29,624 nucleotides of DNA. Source: Bacillota bacterium. Its GTDB lineage: Bacteria; Bacillota; Clostridia; Oscillospirales; Oscillospiraceae. Location of the stretch: assembly GCA_023395775.1 (NCBI GenBank), contig JAEWYA010000192.1, positions 1-29,624 of the forward strand, read 5' to 3'. Made by a program: the position numbers and the translations under genes. Each line of letters opens with the position of its first letter. Position 1 is the first letter of the stretch. This document shows positions 13,961 to 21,362 of this stretch, one piece after another. Below the pieces are notes generated by a model. It was not told the origin of the DNA. It saw only the letters and a program-made list of their open reading frames with translations, and did no database searches.

Positions 13961-15661
13961 TCAGTCTTTCTTATAATACGGACTGCTGCAGGGCATATCG
14001 TAATATTTTTGCAGCTCGTCGTCCATTTTCATCAGTGTGATGGAAGCTCCCGCCATCTCCATGGTGGTGACCAGGCTGTTGACGTCCATATTGTGCACCC
14101 GAATGCCCTTTTCTTTCAGCAGCAGATGGAGTTTTCGATTCATGATCATCAGTTCCATCAGCGTGGTGCTGCCCAGCCCGTTCACATAGGTGCATACCAT
14201 ATCGCCCGCCCGGATGCCGCTGTCTCGTAAAAGCGCCTCCAGCAGTTCCGTCACAATCTCATCAGCCTGCTTCATCCCGACGCGCTGAATGCCCGGCTCC
14301 CCGTGGATGCCCAGTCCGTATTCCATTTGATCCGGCGGGAGTCTGAAAATCGGTTCCCTCTGGCCCGGAATGGTTGCTCCGGCCAGGCCGATTCCGATGG
14401 AGTAGGTGTTGTCCCGCGCCTTGGAGGCAACGCGGAACGCCTCCTCCAGATCAAGGCAGGCACATGCGGCACCGGCGATTTTCAGCACAAAAACGTCACC
14501 AGCGATACCGCGGCGATCCGTGATGCGCTCTTTTGGCGCCGATGCCACGTCGTCCCACACACGGACGGTTTTGCTCTGAATCCCCCGGGCGGCAAGATGC
14601 TGCGCCGCCCTGTCAAAATTCAAATTGTCCCCCGCATAGTTGCCGTACACAAACAGAACGCCCGCTCCGCGCTCGGCCGCCTCGGCCGTGCGCTCAATGG
14701 TGGTTGGGTCTGGGGATGCGAATACGTTTCCGCTTGCAGCCGCGTCCGCCAGATTTTCTCCCAGGAAAAAGCCGAACATCGGTTCATGACCGGACCCGCC
14801 GCCGATCACCAGCGCCGTTTTCCCGTCCGGTATGTCTTTTTTAACCAGTCCGTTTACGCCCTCAACCGCTTTAAAGTGCTCGCCAAATGCGGCTAAGAAC
14901 CCTTCGCACTCCTCTTTGACAACATCCTGCGGCGCATTGATTATTTTTTTCTTGCCCCCTGCCGCATCCTCAGATTCTTGGGGCGCTTCGGTCTCCCGCA
15001 GCGCCTTCAAATCGGGGTCCGGGCTGACGGTGCCGGAAGTTGAATCGTGCATTTGCTGGAAGATCAGCCAGGTACTGACGGCTCCGGCATCCGGATGGCC
15101 CACGGCGCGCTCTCCCAGACTTTTGGAGCGTCCGAATTTTGCCACATACTTCTTTGTATTTTCCACGCCCTGAGCCGCCGCCGTTTCAGCCGCCGCAAGC
15201 ATCTCCTCAAAGGAAGCGCCGCTGTGGGCCTTCATCGCCTCCACCGCGGGCTGCAGCGCATCCACCATGGTCTTGTCGCCCAGCTGCGCATGTCCGATAT
15301 TCTGAATCGTCTTCAGCCCCGCCGCCATCAGCTCTGCCAGATCGGCAGGCGTGATCCGTTCAGCCGGTTCATGCTCCGCGGCATTGCCGGTAAACAGTGA
15401 GGAAAAGATCATGCCGGAGGCGCCGCCCATGGCTTTTTCCATGGCGGAGCCCACTTTTGCATATAACGCATATACGTCGGATTCCTCCGCACTTGTTTCC
15501 AGGCAGGCGCGGGCCGCCATCATACCGTTCATCATGCCGATGCCGTGGTCCCCGTCGCCGATGGCGCTGTCCACGCGAGTCAGATACGGTTCGTTGCGGA
15601 TAATTTTGTCCGCACAGGCCAGCAGCATCTCCCGCGCTTGGGCGGAAGTCATCGTTTCCAT
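13961..15661 (-). CDS. DhaL-DhaK fusion kinase (dihydroxyacetone / L-erythrulose kinase family), reversed domain order
   Basis: This 566-residue kinase has its ATP-binding DhaL domain first (about 1-200: GDGDHG, GGASG, GDKTMVDALQPAVE, SLGERAVGHPDAGA) and its substrate-binding DhaK domain second (about 235-566: GGGSGHEPM, NYAGDNLNF, GLGIHGEPGIQ). The His in GIHGEPG normally binds the ketose covalently. An acidic linker (about 205-230) joins them. ATP-dependent Dak/LerK enzymes usually run DhaK then DhaL, so this order is inverted. Start 15661 is preceded by GAGAGGGGG; a longer frame to 15733 crosses an intergenic hairpin. Likely substrates are dihydroxyacetone or L-erythrulose, the latter favoured by the TPI-like and RpiB-like genes downstream. 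Confidence 0.88.
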   Translation of the reverse strand: METMTSAQAREMLLACADKIIRNEPYLTRVDSAIGDGDHGIGMMNGMMAARACLETSAEESDVYALYAKVGSAMEKAMGGASGMIFSSLFTGNAAEHEPAERITPADLAELMAAGLKTIQNIGHAQLGDKTMVDALQPAVEAMKAHSGASFEEMLAAAETAAAQGVENTKKYVAKFGRSKSLGERAVGHPDAGAVSTWLIFQQMHDSTSGTVSPDPDLKALRETEAPQESEDAAGGKKKIINAPQDVVKEECEGFLAAFGEHFKAVEGVNGLVKKDIPDGKTALVIGGGSGHEPMFGFFLGENLADAAASGNVFASPDPTTIERTAEAAERGAGVLFVYGNYAGDNLNFDRAAQHLAARGIQSKTVRVWDDVASAPKERITDRRGIAGDVFVLKIAGAACACLDLEEAFRVASKARDNTYSIGIGLAGATIPGQREPIFRLPPDQMEYGLGIHGEPGIQRVGMKQADEIVTELLEALLRDSGIRAGDMVCTYVNGLGSTTLMELMIMNRKLHLLLKEKGIRVHNMDVNSLVTTMEMAGASITLMKMDDELQKYYDMPCSSPYYKKD

Positions 15662-15695
15662 AATTGGTTTCCCCCTCTCCGCTTTTTCAGAAAAC

Positions 15696-15721
15696 GGGAA
15701 GTGAAACCTGTTCCACTTCCC
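15696..15721 (-). terminator. Intercistronic hairpin before the DhaL-DhaK gene
   Basis: GGGAAGTG and CACTTCCC form a perfect 8-bp stem, extendable by a few inner pairs, and GTTTTC follows on the minus strand. It sits alone in the 72-base gap between the isomerase and kinase genes. It may act as a leaky terminator or RNA-processing or stability element. Confidence 0.5.
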
Positions 15722-15733
15722 ATTTTTCCACAA

Positions 15734-16417
15734 TCACTGCTTATAACCGCCGCACAGTTGATGCCTTGCGGGTTCATCCTCAGCAACGGGCGGAAGATTC
15801 ACAGGGGGATTGAAATGATTGTCCGCAGCGTCGTCATTTACGCGCGAAACCTCACCCACGACCAGGTCGCCATCCTCCTGAACCGCAACAAAAGAATGGT
15901 AGATATACGGTGTCAGCGTAATCGAGTTGCCTGCCTTAATATCCACGTATCCGCCGGCGGGAATCGTGACCGCCTGACCGTCGCACATCAGATGCACGTC
16001 GCTCTTCAGGTCCTTCTGATAACCGTCAGCCTCCGGAGTGCTGTTCCAGACATACACCCGCAGCGTACCGCCGGCGCGGTTGATGATATCCTCCGTTTTG
16101 AAATAGTGGAAGTGGCAGGGAAGCAGCTGTCCCGCCTTCATCACAATATACTTTTCGCAATAGACCGTTCCGGCTTCAGGCCGGTCTACCTCGCCGTTGC
16201 GCAGAGTGAACAGGACGGCTCCCACTTTTTCAAAATCACCGGTATCATAGTCGGTGACATCCCAGCCCAGGGCAACCTTGCGCATATAGCCGGTGGAGTC
16301 CTTCTTCTCTTCCCATTGCTCGGGGGTCCAATATGCAAAATCCGGCAGCGCGCATTGAAACCGCTTACACGTGTCGATGGCCCAGTCGATACCGGCGTTG
16401 ATGACAGAACGTTTCAT
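15734..16417 (-). CDS. Cupin-type D-lyxose isomerase family protein
   Basis: This 227-residue protein resembles the D-lyxose ketol-isomerase (YdaE-type, formerly DUF1498) cupins. The metal-binding set is visible as CHFHYFKTEDII (two His and a Glu) and the later His in PYIYHSFV. The N terminus MKRSVINAGIDWAIDTCKRF is typical. These enzymes interconvert D-lyxose with D-xylulose and, less well, D-mannose with D-fructose. With the XylB-like kinase in the same locus this would yield D-xylulose-5-P. AGGAG is well placed eight bases before ATG 16417. Confidence 0.82.
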   Translation of the reverse strand: MKRSVINAGIDWAIDTCKRFQCALPDFAYWTPEQWEEKKDSTGYMRKVALGWDVTDYDTGDFEKVGAVLFTLRNGEVDRPEAGTVYCEKYIVMKAGQLLPCHFHYFKTEDIINRAGGTLRVYVWNSTPEADGYQKDLKSDVHLMCDGQAVTIPAGGYVDIKAGNSITLTPYIYHSFVAVQEDGDLVVGEVSRVNDDAADNHFNPPVNLPPVAEDEPARHQLCGGYKQ

Positions 16418-16455
16418 TTCATTTGCTCCTATTCATAAAAAATTTTTTACAGAAA

Positions 16456-16484
16456 GAGACATGCACCGTTTTGATACATGTCTC
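16456..16484 (-). terminator. Intercistronic hairpin between aldolase and lyxose isomerase genes
   Basis: A 12-bp stem (16456-16467 with 16473-16484, two wobble pairs, five-base loop) fills much of the 85-base gap. On the minus strand it is followed by TTTCTG and then A6T6. It is more likely a processing, stability or attenuating element than a full stop, because the next gene lacks an obvious promoter of its own. Confidence 0.5.
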
Positions 16485-16502
16485 CTCTTGACTATTCAAC
16501 AA

Positions 16503-17378
16503 TCAGCCCAGTTTATAATACTTGACCTTATCAGCATCGTTGAACAGCTCGATCTTATGATCAATCACCGCGTTCATAGCCTCAATGGCGGGGAGATACA
16601 GTTCAAACGGCTCACGAATATACGGATCTTTCAGAGTGTTGCGCAGCTCCTGATAGAAGGCATCCTTGATGTCGGAGGAGATATTGATTTTGTTGATGCC
16701 GCGCTTGCAGGCCTCGGCAATCTCACTGTCTTTATTGGAGGAGCCGCCATGCAGAACCAGCGGCGTCTCGGGTACGATTGCCTTGACCTTGCTCAGCAGT
16801 TCCTGCTGCAGATTCGGCTGATAGCCCTTCGGATAAATACCGTGGCAGGTGCCGATGGCAATCGCCAGAGTATCCACGCCCGTGCGGTCAATAAACTCCC
16901 GGGCCTCCTCGGGCTGCGTATATCGAATCTCGGTGGAAGACACACCACCCTCGAAGGACTGTCCGGTAGTACCGATGGTCCCCAGCTCGCCTTCCACAGA
17001 AACATTCAGCGGGCGGCAGAACTCAACAATCTTCTTGGTGATGGCAATATTCTCTTCAAACGGCAGGGAGGACGCATCAATCATCACGGAGGTAAAACCG
17101 TCACGCACTGCACGGTAAATATCCGCCTCGCCGGAGTGGTCCAGATGGATCACGCAGGGAATCTTCGTCTTGTTAGCGATGGCTTTGACGCTCTCGATAA
17201 AGTGATCGCCCTGGAACTTCAGCTCACTGGGATGAATTGCCAGGATAACCGGAGCCTGCAGCGCCTCGCAGCGTTCGATCACGGCGTTGAGAATCATGCC
17301 GGTTCCAATATTGAAAGCTGGCACAGCAAAATTATGTTCATTTGCGACCTTCAGCAGGTCTACCATGTTCATTAGCAT
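16503..17378 (-). CDS. Class II ketose-(bis)phosphate aldolase
   Basis: This 291-residue zinc-dependent aldolase belongs to the FbaA/GatY/KbaY group. Metal and substrate motifs are visible: CVIHLDHSG (zinc His and catalytic Asp), SVEGELGTIGT, IAIGTCHG (zinc His), LVLHGGSS (zinc His), and GINKINISSD (phosphate site). It cleaves a ketose 1-phosphate or 1,6-bisphosphate into DHAP and an aldehyde. The exact substrate cannot be read from sequence. ATG 17378 is preceded by AAAGGAG; the second Met at 17372 is less well spaced. It is the first gene after a strong terminator (17608-17648), so it may head its own unit. Confidence 0.88.
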   Translation of the reverse strand: MLMNMVDLLKVANEHNFAVPAFNIGTGMILNAVIERCEALQAPVILAIHPSELKFQGDHFIESVKAIANKTKIPCVIHLDHSGEADIYRAVRDGFTSVMIDASSLPFEENIAITKKIVEFCRPLNVSVEGELGTIGTTGQSFEGGVSSTEIRYTQPEEAREFIDRTGVDTLAIAIGTCHGIYPKGYQPNLQQELLSKVKAIVPETPLVLHGGSSNKDSEIAEACKRGINKINISSDIKDAFYQELRNTLKDPYIREPFELYLPAIEAMNAVIDHKIELFNDADKVKYYKLG

Positions 17379-17413
17379 AACGTTTTCTCCTTTAAAGCAA
17401 AAAATGGAAGCTC

Positions 17414-17433
17414 TGTACAGAAACCGCTGTACA
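17414..17433. promoter_or_regulatory. Inverted repeat in the aldolase leader, possible operator
   Basis: TGTACAG-N6-CTGTACA is a perfect 7-6-7 repeat 36 bases before the aldolase start. It could be an operator for the second half of the sugar locus or an RNA hairpin; a T6 run follows nine bases later on the minus strand. I could not place a convincing promoter in 17379-17607. That stretch otherwise contains only two TTTCACA motifs. Confidence 0.4.
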
Positions 17434-17607
17434 TAATCCGCACAAAAGAGTTGCCCAGCCTTGTTTTGTCTGATATCTTCATCAAAGGTTTACATCCCAT
17501 CCAGCAGAATGCAGTAGGCAAGAAGAAGTCCGCACGTGACGTCAAAGTTTCACAGCTCTTTTTTGTGTAATATTATTTCACATCCGGTGAAAAGGAAAAC
17601 CCTTATA

Positions 17608-17648
17608 AAAACTGCGGAGCGGCTCGGTCAAAGACACTCCGCAGTTTT
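17608..17648 (-). terminator. Terminator after the sugar-binding lipoprotein gene
   Basis: A perfect 12-bp stem (AAAACTGCGGAG with CTCCGCAGTTTT) has a 17-base loop. On the minus strand the stem ends in a T5 run and lies 37 bases past the binding-protein stop. It should largely separate the transporter unit from the aldolase-to-rpiB unit. Confidence 0.72.
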
Positions 17649-17684
17649 GGCAAAGGGCTTTGGAGTTAAAAAGTCGGGGTTATC

Positions 17685-18698
17685 TTACTTCAGATATTGG
17701 TCAACATTTTCCGGAGTAACCAGAACAAAGGGGATCATGGTGCTCTTTTCCACCTGCTTGGCGGCAACCACATCGGGAATCATATTGATTGCCGTGGTAA
17801 CCTGGCTGGCGCCGTCCTGCAGAACCGTTGCGCCCAGAGTCCCGGCCTTGACCATGCCCAGAGGGCCGGCATTGCCGTCGACGCCGATGCAGAAAATGTC
17901 GGTGCGGCCGATGGAGTTGCAGTAATTCTGAACAGCGGAGCTCATATCGTCGTTGTCGCAGACGATTGCCACAATCTGATCACCATAGGTCGTGATGGCG
18001 TCGGTGGCATTGGTGACTGCCTTATCGGCAGACCAGTCGCAAGCATATTCGCCGACCATCTCGAACTTGCTGTCAGCGCCCAGCGTGTTGGCAATGCCCT
18101 GTCCGCGGTCGATCTGGGCGGAGTTGCCGATAATGCCCTGCATATGCAGGTACTTGCCGCCGTTGGGGCACTTTTCCTGAATGTATTTGCCCATCAGTTC
18201 GCCGGCGAAAACGTCATCCGAACCAACAAAGGCGGTGGCTTTATCATCCGTGCTGTTGGTCTTGGAGTTTACGACGATGCAGGGAATTCCCTGCTCTGCG
18301 CACTTTGTGACAACCGGGTCGGAGCCAGCGGCTTCCGCGGGCAGGAAAATAACGAAGTTGGCGCCGTTGGTAATGGCCGTATCAAGCAGAGTCACCTGAG
18401 TGGCCGGGTCGGTCTGGCCGTCATACAGCTGCCAGGATTTAATGGAGCCGTTGGCAACCAGTCCATCCAGTGCATCCTTTGCGGCAGTGTTGATGGTCTG
18501 ATGGAAGGCGTCGACGGTGTTTTTGCAGATGTAGGCAACATTGATATCGCTGCCTGCGGTGGAGGAAGACGCGGAGGATGCGGAAGAGGGAGCAGACGAA
18601 GAGGAAGCAGTCGAAGAAGAGCCGCATGCGGAAAGACTCAGGGTGAGAGCAAGGAGGGCGGCTGTGAGCAAGGACAAGCGACGGGTAATTTTTTTCAT
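17685..18698 (-). CDS. Ribose-type (periplasmic-binding family) sugar-binding lipoprotein
   Basis: This 337-residue solute-binding lipoprotein has a signal peptide with lipobox LSAC (Cys25), a Ser/Ala linker to about residue 48, then an RbsB/XylF-like two-lobe fold starting INVAYICKNTVDAFHQTI. Typical stretches are ANFVIFLPAEAAGSD, CIVVNSKTNSTDDKATAFVG and IVCDNDDMSSAVQNYC. It captures the locus substrate outside the membrane for the permease and ATPase encoded upstream. AAAGGAG precedes the start. Unusually it is last in the transporter set, separated from the permease gene by 143 bases with a hairpin. Confidence 0.9.
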   Translation of the reverse strand: MKKITRRLSLLTAALLALTLSLSACGSSSTASSSSAPSSASSASSSTAGSDINVAYICKNTVDAFHQTINTAAKDALDGLVANGSIKSWQLYDGQTDPATQVTLLDTAITNGANFVIFLPAEAAGSDPVVTKCAEQGIPCIVVNSKTNSTDDKATAFVGSDDVFAGELMGKYIQEKCPNGGKYLHMQGIIGNSAQIDRGQGIANTLGADSKFEMVGEYACDWSADKAVTNATDAITTYGDQIVAIVCDNDDMSSAVQNYCNSIGRTDIFCIGVDGNAGPLGMVKAGTLGATVLQDGASQVTTAINMIPDVVAAKQVEKSTMIPFVLVTPENVDQYLK

Positions 18699-18726
18699 AG
18701 TTCTTTTCTCCTTTTGTTATTTTATT

Positions 18727-18742
18727 AAGCCTGGCCAGGCTT
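18727..18742. terminator. Palindromic hairpin just upstream of the binding-protein gene
   Basis: AAGCCTGGCCAGGCTT is a perfect 16-bp palindrome, extendable with flanking TTATT/AATAA pairs and one bulged G. It lies between permease and binding-protein genes, 28 bases before the latter's ATG. Such elements often stabilise the abundant binding-protein message after processing; an operator role is the alternative. The remaining gap (18743-18841) has a TATAAAAT-like box near 18773-18780 on the minus strand without a matched -35. Confidence 0.45.
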
Positions 18743-18841
18743 GAATAAACTTAATTTAAACCAATTGCTTCATATTTTATACCACAGCGGCCATTGATCT
18801 TCCTTCAAGAAACCGCTGCTCCGAAGCGATCAGAGCGTTAA

Positions 18842-19816
18842 TCAATGCTTCCTGTTCATAAATCTATCCAGCAGCAGCGCGAGCAGGATGAGCAGGCCCT
18901 TGAGGATTGTCTGCCAGTAACTGCTGACGCCCAGCAGGTTCATTCCGTTGTAGATGACGCCGATCATCAAGATGCCGATCATGCAGCCGGGAATTGTGGA
19001 AATGCCGCCGGCAAAGGAGGTTCCGCCGATTACGCACGCCGCGATGGCGTCCGTCTCGTATCCGATGCCGATGTTGGGCTGCGCCGCATTAATGCGGGCA
19101 CTCATCAAAACAGCGGCGACTCCCGTGCAGAAGCCTGAGAAGACATACGTACCGACGGTGGTCCAGAACACCGGGACGCCGGAGGCGATGGCCGCGGCCC
19201 TGTTGCCGCCGATGGCATAATCATACCGGCCAAACTTGGTTTGGTGCATCAGGATGTAAGTGACAATCAGGATCGCAACCAGAAAAAAGACGGCGTTTGG
19301 AATTCCAAAGGACTTGCCGATTCCAATGTTCGTGAAGTTCACATTGGACAGGCCCTCGGAGTAACCGCCGGATATCAGATAACCGATGCCGCGAATGGAC
19401 AGCTGCGTTGCCAGCGTCACAACAAAGGGAAACAGATCAAATTTTGCCAACAGAAGGCCGTTGATCAATCCGAAGAAGGTGCAAATCGCGATGCAGACCA
19501 CGCAGGCTATCAGGTTGTTTCCCGTGGTATCGAGCATCTTGCCGATCATAACCGATCCCAGCGCCAGCATGGAGCCGACTGACAGATCGATGCCGCCGCC
19601 CGTGATGACCACGCACATTCCAAAGGCAATGCAGCCGTTGACGGCAACTGAATTCAGGATGGAAAGCAGGTTCGTCGGTTTGGTAAAGTTGGGAGATGCA
19701 AACGTCAGGAAAATACACATTGCCACCAAAACCAAGCCTATGCCGTAGCGCCGCATGAACAGTGTAAAATCCGTCTGATCCATCCCCAGGATCTTTTCCC
19801 TTCTTAATCTACCCAT
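18842..19816 (-). CDS. Ribose-type ABC transporter permease
   Basis: This 324-residue RbsC/BPD_transp_2 family membrane protein has about ten hydrophobic segments. Family stretches include GGGIDLSVGSMLALGSVMIG, YAIGGNRAAAIASGVPV and GTSFAGGISTIPGCMIG. It forms the membrane path for the sugar bound by the lipoprotein at 17685-18698. ATG 19816 is preceded by AAAGGAG and follows the ATPase gene by 15 bases. Confidence 0.92.
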   Translation of the reverse strand: MGRLRREKILGMDQTDFTLFMRRYGIGLVLVAMCIFLTFASPNFTKPTNLLSILNSVAVNGCIAFGMCVVITGGGIDLSVGSMLALGSVMIGKMLDTTGNNLIACVVCIAICTFFGLINGLLLAKFDLFPFVVTLATQLSIRGIGYLISGGYSEGLSNVNFTNIGIGKSFGIPNAVFFLVAILIVTYILMHQTKFGRYDYAIGGNRAAAIASGVPVFWTTVGTYVFSGFCTGVAAVLMSARINAAQPNIGIGYETDAIAACVIGGTSFAGGISTIPGCMIGILMIGVIYNGMNLLGVSSYWQTILKGLLILLALLLDRFMNRKH

Positions 19817-19831
19817 GTCTCTACTCTCCTT

Positions 19832-21334
19832 TTATTGCCCGAATTCTTTTGCCAGAATGGTCTCCTGAGTCACTGCCCCGGAGAGGATATCTTTGCGCAG
19901 AATTTCTCCGTTTATCCGTCCCTCGTGATAGACCAGAATCCGGTCGCTCATGCCCATGATTTCGGGCAGTTCGGAAGAAATCATAATCACGGCAATCCCC
20001 CGGGCAGCCAGCTTGCAGATCTGCGTATGAATCTCCGCCTTGGCGCCGACGTCCACGCCGCGGGTAGGCTCATCCAGAATCAGCACCTTGGGATTCGCCA
20101 TCAGCCACTTGGCCAGGACCACCTTTTGCTGATTGCCGCCGGACAGGCTCAGCGCTTCAATCTCCAAGCCGGCCGACTTGACGGTCATCTCCTTGGCATA
20201 TTGGGCGCATTCCCTTTTTTCGCGTTTTTGATTCACAATGATCTTTTTCTGGCGAGCCCTGAGATTCGGCAGGGAAATGTTTTCCCGCAGAGAGCGCATG
20301 AGGCACAGGCCGTACCGCTTTCGGTCCTCATTGACCATGACGATGCCACTGGCAATTGCCTGCGTGGTGCTCCTATTTTTAAGTTCCTTCCCCTCAAGAA
20401 GGATCTGTCCGCCGAGAGGAGGGGCCAGCCCAAAAATCGCATTCATCGTCTCCGAACGTCCCGCGCCCACAAGACCCGTCAAGCCCAGGATCTCTCCCTT
20501 ATGCACCTGGAAGTTGATATCCGTAAAGCCCTTTCCGGTCAGGTTCTTGACTTCCAGAGCAACTTCGCCGATCTCACATTCCGTTTTGGGGAAAACGTTC
20601 TTTACCTCTCGGCCAACCATCAGCGTAATCAGATCGGCCGAGGTGATATCGGCCACCTGGCCGGTACCTACGGAGCGCCCGTCACGGAATACGGTGTAGT
20701 CATCACAAATCTGATAAATTTCTTCCATGCGGTGAGAGATGTAAACAATCGTCTTCCCCTGGGCCTTTAAGTTGCGAATTGTCTGAAACAGATGCTCCGT
20801 CTCCTCGCTGTCAAGGGAGGAAGTCGGTTCATCCATAATGATGAGCCGCGCATTTTGTGAGACCGCCTTGATAATTTCCACCATCTGCGCTTTTGCCAGC
20901 GGCAAACTCTGCATTTCCATCTTGGCCGGCGCATCAAATCCAAAGTCGTCCAGAAGCTTCTGCGCTCTTTTCAGCGTGGCTTTTTTATTCAGAAAAGGTC
21001 CGTTCGCATCCTCCCGGTGCAGATAGATATTTTCTGCAATCGTCAGATACGGCTCTACGTTCAGCTCCTGATGAACCATTGCCACCCCGCGCATTGCTGC
21101 CTCGGCCGGGTTTTTGATGTTATAGGGCTCACCCTCAAACGTGATGGTTCCGGAATCCTGCGCATGCAGCCCAATGATGCATTTCATCAAGGTGGACTTA
21201 CCCGCGCCGTTTTCTCCCATCAGCGCATGTACTGTTCCGGGGCGGATCATCATATCCACATTTGACAATGCATGCGTTCCGCCGAAGGATTTGCTCAGGT
21301 CATGGCATTCCAGGATGTACTTGTAAGAATCCAT
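19832..21334 (-). CDS. Ribose-type ABC transporter ATP-binding protein (two NBDs)
   Basis: This 500-residue RbsA/XylG-type protein holds two tandem nucleotide-binding domains. NBD1 has GENGAGKST, a non-canonical signature region LPLAKAQMVEIIKA and IIMDEPTSSL. NBD2 has the degenerate Walker A GLVGAGRSE, then LSGGNQQKVVLAKWL and LILDEPTRGVDVGAK. The pattern of one normal and one degenerate site is typical of sugar importers of this class. The true start is ATG 21334 with GGGAGG six bases upstream. A longer frame would overlap the kinase gene, so I shortened it. Confidence 0.92.
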   Translation of the reverse strand: MDSYKYILECHDLSKSFGGTHALSNVDMMIRPGTVHALMGENGAGKSTLMKCIIGLHAQDSGTITFEGEPYNIKNPAEAAMRGVAMVHQELNVEPYLTIAENIYLHREDANGPFLNKKATLKRAQKLLDDFGFDAPAKMEMQSLPLAKAQMVEIIKAVSQNARLIIMDEPTSSLDSEETEHLFQTIRNLKAQGKTIVYISHRMEEIYQICDDYTVFRDGRSVGTGQVADITSADLITLMVGREVKNVFPKTECEIGEVALEVKNLTGKGFTDINFQVHKGEILGLTGLVGAGRSETMNAIFGLAPPLGGQILLEGKELKNRSTTQAIASGIVMVNEDRKRYGLCLMRSLRENISLPNLRARQKKIIVNQKREKRECAQYAKEMTVKSAGLEIEALSLSGGNQQKVVLAKWLMANPKVLILDEPTRGVDVGAKAEIHTQICKLAARGIAVIMISSELPEIMGMSDRILVYHEGRINGEILRKDILSGAVTQETILAKEFGQ

Positions 21335-21362
21335 TACTTGCCTCCCGATCCCGTCATTCAAT

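Noticed and set aside
16371..17375. 334-residue plus-strand frame
   Set aside because: Antisense to the class II aldolase with intact zinc-site motifs; no ribosome site or domain on the plus strand.
18541..18640. Ser/Ala codon-rich repetitive stretch
   Set aside because: It encodes the flexible linker of the binding lipoprotein and is not an independent DNA repeat.
17697..18728. 343-residue plus-strand frame
   Set aside because: Antisense to the sugar-binding lipoprotein gene, which has a clear signal peptide, family motifs and ribosome site; the plus-strand product has repetitive Gly/Arg composition.
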